NCBI RefSeq assembly: GCF_000426705.1
Contig: NZ_AUFW01000017.1
Coordinates: 62,001-126,000 of the forward strand
Direction of reading: 5' to 3'
Length of the DNA: 64,000 bases
From: Spirochaeta cellobiosiphila DSM 17781
GTDB taxonomy: Bacteria > Spirochaetota > Spirochaetia > DSM-17781
This document shows positions 34,209 to 43,442 of the stretch, one piece after another. Made by a program: the position numbers and the translations under genes. The notes under the pieces are model-generated. The model was not told the DNA's origin and ran no database searches. It was given only the letters and a program-made list of their open reading frames with translations. Positions within the stretch are counted from its first letter, which is position 1; each line of letters begins with the position of its first letter.

Positions 34209-35870
34209 ATGTTTGCCTATTTAATATACGCCATTGGAGGACTTGGCATATTTCTCTATGGAATGAAGATGCTCTCTGATAGCTTATATAAGACAACAGG
34301 AAGCAGAATCCGTAATTATATACAGACGTTTGCCGGTCATCCTATTAAGGGAATATTAACGGGATTACTTATTACATCTATCATTCAATCCTCATCTGCT
34401 ACTACGGTAATGCTCATTAGTCTTGTCAATGCAGGGTTACTAAATTTAACTCAGTCGATAGCAGTGATAATGGGTGCTAACATAGGAACAACCTTCACAG
34501 CCTGGATTGTGTCCTTACTGGGATTCCAAATCAACATCACAAGTGTTGCCTTACCAGCAATTGCTCTAAGTCTGCCCTTTTACTTTAGCAAAAGGGATAA
34601 GTTAAATGAGATAAGCAGAATATTTCTTGGATTTGGTTTGTTGTTTCTGGGACTGGGAGAGATGAAAGATGCAGTTCAGAATTTAACAAGCAATATTATG
34701 GCTATAGACTTTATACACTCCATAACAGGATATGGATTCTTTTCAAGAATCTTATTCGTTTTAATTGGAGGAGCCTTTACTATTTTATTACAATCATCAA
34801 GTGCGGCAATGACCGTAACCCTGACCTTTGCTTATAATCGTTGGATCAACTTTGATATGGCAGCAGCACTCATCATTGGGGAAAATATTGGAACAACAGT
34901 TACAGCCTATCTGGCCTCAGTAGAAATGAATAGAGAAGCAAAACGAGCTGCTAGAGCACATTTCTTATTCAATACCTTTGGAGCCTTGTGGATGGTCATT
35001 TTTCTAACACCTTTCTTAAAATTAATCGACCAAATTGTACCTGGTAGTCCGGAAAACAGGTTAAATATAAATTTTCACTTAGCAGCCTTCCATACCCTAT
35101 TTAACGTCACTAATGTATTCATTACAGTATGGTTCATTCCAATAATTGCCCAGATAACTGATTATATGATTATTAAAAAGGAATCAGAACCTAGTAATTA
35201 CAGAGTTCCCTTTATCCGTAATAATTTACCAGACCGTGCAGATATTAACCTTATTAATGCCCGAAAAGAAGTAGGGCGCATGTCCCAAATGGTTTCAGAC
35301 CTAACGATGCTATTTTTGGATATGATTGATGCTGATAAAGAGAAAGGGGAAGTATTATTTAAGAAAATACGCAAACTGGAAAACTATACTGACGAGATGG
35401 AACAAGAACTGTCCCTATTCTTATCAGAGTGCACTATGGATAATCTTTCAGAACCCCAGCGTAAAGAAATAACTAGTTTGTCACGTATCATTGTCGAATT
35501 GGAAAGTGTTGCTGATGCCAGTTTGAAAGCGGCTAGCTATTTGATGAAAAAAAGACGGAAATCTCTTAACTTTCATCAAGAATCACTCAAACAAATAACG
35601 GAATATTCTTTTCAAATCCTTGATTTCCTAAGATATAATACAGATCTCCTAAACCAGCAATTGCAAGAAAACTCATTAGATATAGCGAATATGATGGAGA
35701 AAGCCATTAATGAGAATCGTAGTCGTTTAACTAAGATATCCAGAAAAGAAATCAAAGCAGGTGGAGACCTTAAAGGAGAATTGACCTTTATGGAAATCAT
35801 TCGACAACTTGAACATATTGGTGACTACTGCCTCAATATTGCTCAGGCAAATCATAAAAAAGAAGAGTAA
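34209..35870 (+). CDS. Na/Pi cotransporter family protein with PhoU-like domain
   Basis: A 553-residue inner-membrane protein of the NptA/YjbB type. Two inverted Na/Pi repeats are marked by QSSSATTVM and QSSSAAMTV in the first 320 residues. The C-terminal 200 residues are a helical PhoU-like cytoplasmic domain. It would import or export phosphate with sodium. It lies seven bases after the Fic-like gene and six before avtA. Confidence 0.93.
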   Translation: MFAYLIYAIGGLGIFLYGMKMLSDSLYKTTGSRIRNYIQTFAGHPIKGILTGLLITSIIQSSSATTVMLISLVNAGLLNLTQSIAVIMGANIGTTFTAWIVSLLGFQINITSVALPAIALSLPFYFSKRDKLNEISRIFLGFGLLFLGLGEMKDAVQNLTSNIMAIDFIHSITGYGFFSRILFVLIGGAFTILLQSSSAAMTVTLTFAYNRWINFDMAAALIIGENIGTTVTAYLASVEMNREAKRAARAHFLFNTFGALWMVIFLTPFLKLIDQIVPGSPENRLNINFHLAAFHTLFNVTNVFITVWFIPIIAQITDYMIIKKESEPSNYRVPFIRNNLPDRADINLINARKEVGRMSQMVSDLTMLFLDMIDADKEKGEVLFKKIRKLENYTDEMEQELSLFLSECTMDNLSEPQRKEITSLSRIIVELESVADASLKAASYLMKKRRKSLNFHQESLKQITEYSFQILDFLRYNTDLLNQQLQENSLDIANMMEKAINENRSRLTKISRKEIKAGGDLKGELTFMEIIRQLEHIGDYCLNIAQANHKKEE

Positions 35871-35876
35871 AAACTT

Positions 35877-37145
35877 ATGGAGTGGTCTGATTTTGGTAAA
35901 AAACTAACTAAAAGCTCGGGTATTCTAGAACTAATGGATGATCTAAGTGATCAAACTATTGATACCCCATATATGCTAGGTGGAGGGAATCCAGGTTCTA
36001 TTCCTGAAGTTGATGCTCTATGGCATCAACGTATGGAACAAATATTGAAACAGGGAAGTGTTTTTGAGAAAGCATTAACCCAGTATGATGCTCCAGATGG
36101 AAACCTCCAGTATCGAGAATCGATCGCCCAATTAATGAGAAAGCAATATGGTTGGAACCTTACCCAAGATAATATAGTTATAACAAATGGAAGCCAAAGT
36201 GCATTCTTTATTCTCTTCAATCTCCTGTCAGGCCAATACACAACGAAAGGACGTATAACAAACAAAAAGATATTACTCCCTTTAATGCCCGAATACATTG
36301 GATATGCAGATCAAGGAATTGGGGAAGATCATTTTGTGGCCATACCACCCAAGATTACCCTAATGGGAGAACATCAATTTAAATACCATATTGATTTTGA
36401 ATCAATACACATAGATGACAGTATCTCTGCCATTTGTATTTCCCGTCCAACCAATCCTACAGGAAATGTAATCACAGATAAAGAATTACTACATTTAAAT
36501 CAATTAGCCCAAAAACATAACATTCCTTTACTTATTGATAATGCCTATGGCTCTCCCTTTCCTAATATCATTTTTACAGACACCAATCCTATATGGAATG
36601 ATAATATTATTATGGGATTTAGTTTAAGTAAACTCGGACTCCCTTCTGCAAGAACCGGAATTATTATTGCAAAGCCTGATATTATTAAAGCTATATCCTC
36701 AGTTAATGCGATTATGAGTTTGGCTAATACGACGATTGGACAATTATTAACTTCAGAAATAATCAAGTCGGGTCAAATCATTGAAATATCAAAATCTTAT
36801 ATAAAGCCCTATTATAAAGAAAAATCAAAAGAAGCTCAGCATTATATAGAGAAATATTTTCATGATTTACCTTATCGCATACACCTAAGCCAAGGGGCTA
36901 TATTCTTATGGCTTTGGCTCCCCAATATGGGGATAGACACAATGGAGCTATATAAACGACTTAAGCCCAAAGGGGTCGTTATCGTACCAGGACGTTATTT
37001 TTTCTTTGGATCAAACATAAGTTACGCCCAGAACAGACATGTTCATGAATGTATTCGTATCAATTTTGCTCAGCCTCCTTCTGTCATTGAAGAAGGAATT
37101 AGGATAATTGCAGAGGAAGTTAGGCTAATGAAAAGCAATGCTTAA
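35877..37145 (+). CDS. avtA: valine--pyruvate aminotransferase
   Basis: A 422-residue PLP enzyme closely following E. coli AvtA: FGKKLTKSSGILELMDDL, YMLGGGNPGSIPE, LTQDNIVITNGSQSAFF, PEYIGYADQG, SRPTNPTGNVITD and the PLP lysine in MGFSLSKLGLPSARTG. It interconverts valine or 2-oxoisovalerate with alanine and pyruvate. Its stop shares a TTAA with the stop of the convergent slyX gene. No other branched-chain genes are near. Confidence 0.95.
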   Translation: MEWSDFGKKLTKSSGILELMDDLSDQTIDTPYMLGGGNPGSIPEVDALWHQRMEQILKQGSVFEKALTQYDAPDGNLQYRESIAQLMRKQYGWNLTQDNIVITNGSQSAFFILFNLLSGQYTTKGRITNKKILLPLMPEYIGYADQGIGEDHFVAIPPKITLMGEHQFKYHIDFESIHIDDSISAICISRPTNPTGNVITDKELLHLNQLAQKHNIPLLIDNAYGSPFPNIIFTDTNPIWNDNIIMGFSLSKLGLPSARTGIIIAKPDIIKAISSVNAIMSLANTTIGQLLTSEIIKSGQIIEISKSYIKPYYKEKSKEAQHYIEKYFHDLPYRIHLSQGAIFLWLWLPNMGIDTMELYKRLKPKGVVIVPGRYFFFGSNISYAQNRHVHECIRINFAQPPSVIEEGIRIIAEEVRLMKSNA

Positions 37146-37348
37146 TAATGGGGTGGCCTTTGATCTGCTGGTTTAGAATCATCTGCAAGATCCTCTAAAT
37201 CTTTAAGCTTTTTCTTCATCTTCTCTATCATTAACGCTTGTTGACTCAACAATTTTTGCTGTTCATAAATTTGTTTACTTAGTTCCTCAATGACCTGTTC
37301 TTGATATGATAATGTCACTTCTAATTTATCAACTCTATCTTCTAACAT
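37142..37348 (-). CDS. slyX: SlyX family protein
   Basis: A 68-residue coiled-coil protein: heptad leucines through DRVDKLEVTLSYQEQVIEEL and the C-terminal RPPHY that closes nearly all SlyX proteins. Function is unknown in the family. It starts eight bases after the MATE gene stop, on the same strand. Confidence 0.88.
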   Translation of the reverse strand: MLEDRVDKLEVTLSYQEQVIEELSKQIYEQQKLLSQQALMIEKMKKKLKDLEDLADDSKPADQRPPHY

Positions 37349-37356
37349 CTTACCTC

Positions 37357-38757
37357 CTACTCTGTTCTAGCCAACAACCATTTTCGGCTATAGTATCCAC
37401 CATGAATAATGAAAGAATGAAACAACTGATATAAACCAAAGCCCAGCCAAATATAATAAATATTACCTGGAACTATAATGCTAGCTAAATAAGAAAAACC
37501 AATAATAAAAACAACATTAGTAAACATTTCACTCAATAACACAAATTTTGACCACCCATTAGATACAAAAATAAGCTCATAGGAGAAGCCCAGTATTTCT
37601 ATAAAATAAAAAGGAGCAAAGAAGTGCAAAGCCTTAGCAATCACAGCAATAGTATCTCCTTCTGAAGAGAAGGCTCTAGCCATTACTTCAGGGAAAAAGA
37701 AGAAAGCAATAAAGACTAACATACCAACAATATAAGCGAATACCTTACTCGTTCTAGCATAGCGAATGGCCTGGTCTGTGTTCTTTTCACCTAAAGCATT
37801 TCCAACATGTATAGAGGCAGCTAGACCAAAACCACCAACCAGAGTTTTATTGATCCGAAAAGAACTGAAGACTACATGAGTAGCCGCTAAGTAAGCAGAT
37901 CCTACATTCCCGACAAAAGACTCAAATATCATCAATACAATAAAAGCTGTACCATTTTGTAAGGCAATGGGATAAGCCAATCGAAAGATATTTTGCATCA
38001 TTTTGAAGTTCATCTTTTTAAAATGAAAGACTTCATATTTCGCAAAATATTTATCAATCTTTAGTACTGTTAATAAAAATATTAAAGCAATACATTGACT
38101 TATTAATGTACCTAACGCGGCACCAGTGATTCCCAACTGAGGAAATATTCCTTTACCAAATATTAAAAAGTAATTTAGAACAATATTTAGAACATTAGAT
38201 AAGATACTTGATATCATTACATAGCGTGGTCTATGAACAGCACCCAAAAAACGTTGCATAACCGCACTTAACCCTAAAGGTAGAAAAGTCCATCTAAGGA
38301 TTCTAATATATTCTAAAGCTATAGTCCTAATGTTATCATCCTTAAGAAGGATCGTCATAAAGAATGGAGCAGACAAAGACAAAAACATAGCAATAAGAGC
38401 TATAGTTGAAACCAACAAAATGCCGTTATCCAAAACAAGCCCGACAAGCGTTAAGTCTGGTTGAGGTTTAAGTTTTTCATTTCCTTCACGTCGTGTACAT
38501 ACAGCTTGCACTCCACTTCCCAAAGGCCACAACATCGTATTGAAAACCCATATGAATAAACCTGCCATGGCTAAAGCCGCTAGAGAATCACTTCCCTGTT
38601 GATAATGGCCCATCATCATTGAGTCAGTTACCTGATGAAAATAATTACTTAATCGACTAAAGAGTAATGGAATACCCATCAATAATATAGTTTTGAACTC
38701 ATATCGCCTTTTCATTGATGATTTTTTACATCTATTCCTTTGAAATAACAACCCCAT
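37357..38757 (-). CDS. MATE family efflux transporter
   Basis: A 466-residue polytopic membrane protein with twelve hydrophobic segments. The N-terminal GIPLLFSRLSNYFHQVTDSMMMGHY and the GITGAALGTLISQCIALIFLL segment are MATE-like. Such proteins export cationic drugs or metabolites using Na+ or H+. The first ATG (38757) and the in-frame ATG 14 codons on (MKRRYEFK) both lack a good ribosome-binding site, so the start is unsure. Confidence 0.9.
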   Translation of the reverse strand: MGLLFQRNRCKKSSMKRRYEFKTILLMGIPLLFSRLSNYFHQVTDSMMMGHYQQGSDSLAALAMAGLFIWVFNTMLWPLGSGVQAVCTRREGNEKLKPQPDLTLVGLVLDNGILLVSTIALIAMFLSLSAPFFMTILLKDDNIRTIALEYIRILRWTFLPLGLSAVMQRFLGAVHRPRYVMISSILSNVLNIVLNYFLIFGKGIFPQLGITGAALGTLISQCIALIFLLTVLKIDKYFAKYEVFHFKKMNFKMMQNIFRLAYPIALQNGTAFIVLMIFESFVGNVGSAYLAATHVVFSSFRINKTLVGGFGLAASIHVGNALGEKNTDQAIRYARTSKVFAYIVGMLVFIAFFFFPEVMARAFSSEGDTIAVIAKALHFFAPFYFIEILGFSYELIFVSNGWSKFVLLSEMFTNVVFIIGFSYLASIIVPGNIYYIWLGFGLYQLFHSFIIHGGYYSRKWLLARTE

Positions 38758-38795
38758 ATTGAATAATGGCTAAGTCCTAAGTACTATAGTAACCT

Positions 38796-40598
38796 GTGAA
38801 GAAGTTAATAATTATACCGATGTCTTCTGTCGCTCTTCTAATACTTCTCTATGTACTATTTAATTTATACATTCAGTACTATCTACTTCCACAAAAATGG
38901 AATGAAGTAAAATCAAAGGCACTCGAACAAGATATAAATATTGAAACAGACTCTTTTAAATATCACTTTCCCAATAAGGTAATATTTCAGAAAATGTCTG
39001 TGAATTGGAAAGACAAACTCCTTTATATCAGTGATAAATCAACAGTTCTTTTAAAATCTACAGCTGTTGATAGCATTGTCATACCCATGGCGGATATTAG
39101 TTATAGACATGGCTCAACACATTTACAAATGAGAGCTGCTTTAATCTTCAAAAACAAGGACAAGCCTGAACTTCAAGTAACCACACTAAATACAAAACAT
39201 ATAATAAATATGGAATATGATAAGGCGAAGAGAAGTATTCATGCCCGTGGGAATATAGAAGATTTTATATTTCCGAAGGCAGACATCACTCTAGTTAAAA
39301 GTCTCTATGATATTAAAGTGAGTGATATTGATCTAAGTTCATCCATAAAGGCAAACTGGGCAGTGGATCTTAACTCACTGCAAATCCGATATCCCTTAAT
39401 AGCTAATGATATTATTGAAACAGAGGACCTAAAATTATCAGGTCCTGTTCATATATCCTATAACAACAATTATCAAATTAATGATATTACAATCAACAAT
39501 ATGTCACTCATATTAAATGATTTAAAGTCACAAATTGATGTCCGTTACAAAGAAGGGAACCTTCTGTTAAAGGCAACAATACCTGAAACCAAAATACAGA
39601 CAATAATAGATTCTATACCAGAAGCTATTGCCGGTTCCATTAAACAGATGAAGGTTGAAGGGGATTTCAAATGGTCGGGGAGTTATAATATACCTCTTAA
39701 CAATATAAGTAAAATGACTGTACAAAGTAATCCCATAGTAAAAGATTTTAGAGTGCTGAAAATTCCTGATAACATTGATGTCTTCAAGCTTAACAACTCA
39801 TTTACCTATGATATCAGTTCTTCATCCACGAAACATCACTTATCAATACCAGCTTACAAAGATGTGAGTATGGAATGGATGGATAAAGTATCAGAGCATA
39901 CACGAAAGCAAAATCAGTACTGGAGAGATTACGCACAAAAAAAAGCATCCTCAAAACCCCAAGTCATAGACAAAATGATCTCCAAAACAGGTATTGATGA
40001 TGAATACAAATTTGTAAGATTAGAAGAAATGTCTGAATGGATACCTAAAGCAGTACTCACTGGGGAAGACGGAGATTTCTTCTTTCACAACGGAATTAAC
40101 TGGTTAACATTAAAACAGGCCCTAGAAAAGAATATGGAAGAAGGTGAAGTTCAACTGGGAGCCAGCACAATAACAATGCAGCTAATAAAGAATTTGTTTT
40201 TAACACAAGAAAGAACTATTTCAAGAAAACTTCAAGAGGCTTTCCTCGTATACCTAGTAGAGTTACAGGCTGGAATACTAAAGGAAAGGATATTAGAACT
40301 CTATCTTAATGTCGTCGAATTTGGTCCTGATATCCATGGAATATATCAAGCATCACACCACTTTTTTAACAAAGACCCCAAAGATATAACCATAGGGGAA
40401 GCCGTTTACTTGACCAGTATTCTTCCAGCTCCTTCAAGTTATTACAGTATCTATGAATCAGGGCAAATATCATCCTCGTGGTTTAAGCACATGAAATACT
40501 ACTTCCTGGTGATGCTACAAAGACAACGAATTACTCAGGAACAATACGACAAAGCCATAGAAAAGCCTCCTCTATTCTATAAGGATTTAGATAAATAA
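38796..40598 (+). CDS. GT51 peptidoglycan glycosyltransferase with long N-terminal periplasmic domain
   Basis: A 600-residue protein. One N-terminal membrane helix (5-27) is followed by about 370 residues of beta-rich sequence that I do not recognise. The C-terminal 190 residues are a GT51 domain: GEDGDFFFHNGINW (first catalytic Glu), GASTITMQLIKNLFLTQERTISRKLQEA and KERILELYLNVVEFG (second Glu). There is no transpeptidase domain, so it would polymerise lipid II only. The start is GTG; a TATAGT hexamer ends five bases before it, and no ribosome-binding site is visible. Confidence 0.88.
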   Translation: MKKLIIIPMSSVALLILLYVLFNLYIQYYLLPQKWNEVKSKALEQDINIETDSFKYHFPNKVIFQKMSVNWKDKLLYISDKSTVLLKSTAVDSIVIPMADISYRHGSTHLQMRAALIFKNKDKPELQVTTLNTKHIINMEYDKAKRSIHARGNIEDFIFPKADITLVKSLYDIKVSDIDLSSSIKANWAVDLNSLQIRYPLIANDIIETEDLKLSGPVHISYNNNYQINDITINNMSLILNDLKSQIDVRYKEGNLLLKATIPETKIQTIIDSIPEAIAGSIKQMKVEGDFKWSGSYNIPLNNISKMTVQSNPIVKDFRVLKIPDNIDVFKLNNSFTYDISSSSTKHHLSIPAYKDVSMEWMDKVSEHTRKQNQYWRDYAQKKASSKPQVIDKMISKTGIDDEYKFVRLEEMSEWIPKAVLTGEDGDFFFHNGINWLTLKQALEKNMEEGEVQLGASTITMQLIKNLFLTQERTISRKLQEAFLVYLVELQAGILKERILELYLNVVEFGPDIHGIYQASHHFFNKDPKDITIGEAVYLTSILPAPSSYYSIYESGQISSSWFKHMKYYFLVMLQRQRITQEQYDKAIEKPPLFYKDLDK

Positions 40599-40677
40599 TT
40601 GATTTTCTAATTTTTATAATGATAATTAATAGAATGGAGCTATTATTTATGCACATATCGTCGGATATTGGATTCAT

Positions 40678-41043
40678 ATGAAAAACATTCTTCTTGTAGA
40701 GGATGAAGTCCTCATAGGACTAGACTTAAAGATGAAACTTTTATCCAAAGGATATAATGTTTGTGGGCAGGTTGATACAGGAGAGGAAGCGATACAACAG
40801 GCTCTACAGATAAACCCTGACTTGATTATATGTGATATAAGATTAAAGGGAGAACTATCAGGAATAGAAGCAATTAAGAGTCTACGGGAACAAGGATTCC
40901 TGGGTAAAGTAATCTTTTTGTCTGGGTACGGTGATAAGAAAATCCGTGAAGAAGCAAGTAAGGTAGAACCTACAGCTTATTTAGTAAAACCAGTCAAATA
41001 TGAGGACCTTTTCACAGAGGTAAAACAAGCTCTTAATTTGTAA
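40678..41043 (+). CDS. single-domain response regulator
   Basis: A 121-residue CheY-like receiver: acidic pair VEDE near residue 8-10, phospho-acceptor Asp53 in LIICDIRL, Thr/Ser position in VIFLSGYGD and Lys in LVKPVKY. It has no output domain. The type (LLVEDEVLIGLDLKMKL) is often the partner of HisKA_2 kinases, and the kinase at 17.3-18.3 kb or the receiver-kinase at 54.7 kb could be its source of phosphate; that is inference. The tyrosine phosphatase gene follows after 11 bases. Confidence 0.9.
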   Translation: MKNILLVEDEVLIGLDLKMKLLSKGYNVCGQVDTGEEAIQQALQINPDLIICDIRLKGELSGIEAIKSLREQGFLGKVIFLSGYGDKKIREEASKVEPTAYLVKPVKYEDLFTEVKQALNL

Positions 41044-41054
41044 CATGAGGCAAT

Positions 41055-41849
41055 ATGTCATTAAATTTAAAACTCCATAGAGAAAGAACTGTTCCACTGG
41101 AAGGTGTTCTAAATATGCGAGACATTGGTGGTTTACCTACCGATGAAGGTCGATGGATACGTACTAATTTACTTTATAGATCGGCAGCATTAAATAAAAC
41201 AACAAGATTAGATAGAGAAGAAATATCGAGAAGAAAGATAAAAAAAATTATTGATTTTCGAGACAACAAAGAAATTCGAAAACAAGACAGGCTCCCCAAA
41301 GAAACGGCTTACAAACATTACCCTATAGAAGTAGCAGGAATAGATCTAAAAAGAGAATTCCTTCAGGTCATAAGAGGAAAGGCTTCTGGAAATCCTGAAG
41401 ATTTTCTGGTAAAGGTTGGACAAATCTTGGTTAAGAAATACTCTGTTACTTATAGTAAATGGTTAAATGATATCATAGATCATCCACATAAAAACTTACC
41501 TCAAATATATCACTGTGCGGCTGGTAAAGACAGAACAGGATTTGGAACCGCTCTAATATACAAATTACTGGGAGTAGGAGATGACCTCATTATGGAGGAT
41601 TATCTCCTGTCAAATTTGTTTTTAGATTCTTTTATAGAGCATAATATGTTTAAAGCTAAATTGCTTTCCCTGTTTTATAGGTTTGATCCTGAAATGATAA
41701 GACCACTCACAGAAGTCCGCCCCTCTTATCTCAAAGAAGCTTTTAAGACCATTTACAAGGACTATGGAAGTTTTAAAGAGTATGCTTCAAAGATTCTCCT
41801 TATCGATGAATATAAACAGGGACGACTCAAAGAAATCTTTCTAGAATAA
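41055..41849 (+). CDS. tyrosine-protein phosphatase (Y_phosphatase3 type)
   Basis: A 264-residue phosphatase of the LipA/DSP-like group. The P-loop is HCAAGKDRTGFG with catalytic Cys and Arg, and the N-terminal NMRDIGGLPT..WIRTNLLYRSAAL is typical. Substrate may be phosphotyrosine or phosphoinositide. It is probably cotranscribed with the receiver gene before it. Its stop is immediately next to the stop of the convergent EamA gene, with no bases between. Confidence 0.9.
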   Translation: MSLNLKLHRERTVPLEGVLNMRDIGGLPTDEGRWIRTNLLYRSAALNKTTRLDREEISRRKIKKIIDFRDNKEIRKQDRLPKETAYKHYPIEVAGIDLKREFLQVIRGKASGNPEDFLVKVGQILVKKYSVTYSKWLNDIIDHPHKNLPQIYHCAAGKDRTGFGTALIYKLLGVGDDLIMEDYLLSNLFLDSFIEHNMFKAKLLSLFYRFDPEMIRPLTEVRPSYLKEAFKTIYKDYGSFKEYASKILLIDEYKQGRLKEIFLE

Positions 41850-42284
41850 CTAATGTTTAAGAGCCAATACAAGAACGCCCCCAGCAACCATAGCTATACC
41901 TATCCAATCTTTTATTGGGGGACGTTCTCCTAAAAATATAAAGGCAAACAGGGCTATAAGAACAAGACTGGATTTGTCTACAGGAGCTACTTTAGAAGCA
42001 TCCCCTATTTGAAGAGCTCTAAAATAGCAAACCCAGGATACACCAGTAGCCAGGGCTGACAAGCCAAGGAATATCCAAGTCTTCAAAGATAAGCTCTCCA
42101 GATTAGTCCATTTCTTTGTACCCCAAACATATACAGCCAATATAACAACGATAAAACAGGTTCTTATCAGAGTTGCCATGTCGGAATTTATATTCTGTAT
42201 ACCAATCTTAGCAAAAATAGCCGTTAATGCAGCGAATATAGCAGAGAGAATAGCCCACATAAACCATGAAGATGTTTGAAACAT
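41850..42284 (-). CDS. single-repeat EamA transporter
   Basis: A 144-residue membrane protein with five hydrophobic segments covering one EamA repeat (WAILSAIFAALTAIFAKIG at the start, FLGERPPIKDWIGIAMVAGG near the end). Larger DMT transporters have two such repeats; proteins of this 140-residue size exist as a stand-alone family and should work as dimers, so this is not a truncation. Confidence 0.88.
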   Translation of the reverse strand: MFQTSSWFMWAILSAIFAALTAIFAKIGIQNINSDMATLIRTCFIVVILAVYVWGTKKWTNLESLSLKTWIFLGLSALATGVSWVCYFRALQIGDASKVAPVDKSSLVLIALFAFIFLGERPPIKDWIGIAMVAGGVLVLALKH

Positions 42285-42327
42285 ATTAATATGATAATTA
42301 ATTTATTGGGCTATATGCAATACTAAA

Positions 42328-43281
42328 TTACTTGGCACTAGCTTTGTTTAATAAAATAACATCATCTTCATCCAAATGCAGATTCACAGCGTTAACCATA
42401 GTATCAATATGAGTATCTTTGGTAGCACTTGCAATAGGAGCAGTAACAAGCGGATTATTAATCAACCAGGCCAAGGACACAGCAGCTTGTGTAGTGTTAT
42501 GCTTTTGAGACACCCTATCTAAAGCACTAAGTATGGCTTTTCCTCTATCATCAAAATATTCTTTGATCCCTCCACCTCTGGCAGTCTTATTAAAATCTTC
42601 ATCACTCCTGTATTTACCAGTTAAGAATCCTGATGCTAGAGACCAGTAGGGAAAGACACTAAATTCATACTCTTTAGCAAGGGGGGCATATTGTTGCTCA
42701 AAACCTTCACGAACCACTAGGTTATAGTGAGGCTGTAATGCCACATATTTAGGAAGATTTTCCTTGTCAGCAATATTCATTGTTTTGGTTAATCGTTCAG
42801 GACTTATATTCGAAGCAGCTATATATCTTACTTTACCTGCTTTAATTAGCTCATCATAAGCAGATAAGGTTTCTTCAACAGGGGTTATCTCGTCATCAAA
42901 ATGAGTGTAATACAGGTCAATATAATCAGTCTTTAAGCGTTTTAAGCTTTTATCAATAGCACTAAGAATGTGTGATTTACTGGTATCCTTAGGATGCACA
43001 CTACTGGCCCCACCTACTTTTGTCGCAATAATGATATCCTCACGGTTATTCCGTGATTTCATCCAATTACCAATAATTGTTTCTGATTCACCACCAGCAC
43101 TATTATGAGCCCAGTGGGAATATATATCAGCAGTATCAATGAAGTTAAAACCACTATCTACAAACTTATCCAATATTCCAAAGGATTGTTTTTCATCCAG
43201 TGTCCAACCAAAGACATTACCACCAAGATTGATAGGTGATATTAGTAAATCAGTATTATTTATTTTCATTCTCTTACTCAT
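42328..43281 (-). CDS. aldo/keto reductase
   Basis: A 317-residue AKR of the YajO/Tas-like group. FIDTADIYSHWAHNSAGGESE holds the catalytic Tyr, IIATKVGG the Lys and LYYTHFDDE the His; AASNISPERLTK and QPHYNLVVRE follow. ATG 43281 is preferred because GAGGAG lies five bases upstream; the frame extends seven codons further. Substrate unknown. Confidence 0.92.
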   Translation of the reverse strand: MSKRMKINNTDLLISPINLGGNVFGWTLDEKQSFGILDKFVDSGFNFIDTADIYSHWAHNSAGGESETIIGNWMKSRNNREDIIIATKVGGASSVHPKDTSKSHILSAIDKSLKRLKTDYIDLYYTHFDDEITPVEETLSAYDELIKAGKVRYIAASNISPERLTKTMNIADKENLPKYVALQPHYNLVVREGFEQQYAPLAKEYEFSVFPYWSLASGFLTGKYRSDEDFNKTARGGGIKEYFDDRGKAILSALDRVSQKHNTTQAAVSLAWLINNPLVTAPIASATKDTHIDTMVNAVNLHLDEDDVILLNKASAK

Positions 43282-43404
43282 TATAACTCCTCTAGTATCC
43301 AAGTTAACAATTTATTTCATAGAGTCAAATAATGATGTCTAAAGCTGAGATGTATGAAAGAGGAAAGAGGTTCTCTGGAAGAAAACAGAATTAATAAAGG
43401 ATAA

Positions 43405-43431
43405 GAGCAGATAGTATAACCCTATCTGCTC
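43405..43431 (-). terminator. hairpin downstream of purA
   Basis: GAGCAGATAG (43405-43414) and CTATCTGCTC (43422-43431) form a perfect 10-bp stem with a seven-base loop, 12 bases past the purA stop. On the minus strand it is followed by TTATCCTTT, a modest T-rich tail. Confidence 0.65.
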
Positions 43432-43442
43432 TCTTAATAAAT

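Noticed and set aside
41850-42284. Truncated EamA transporter
   Set aside because: Stand-alone single-repeat proteins of about 140 residues are a known form, and start and end are clean.
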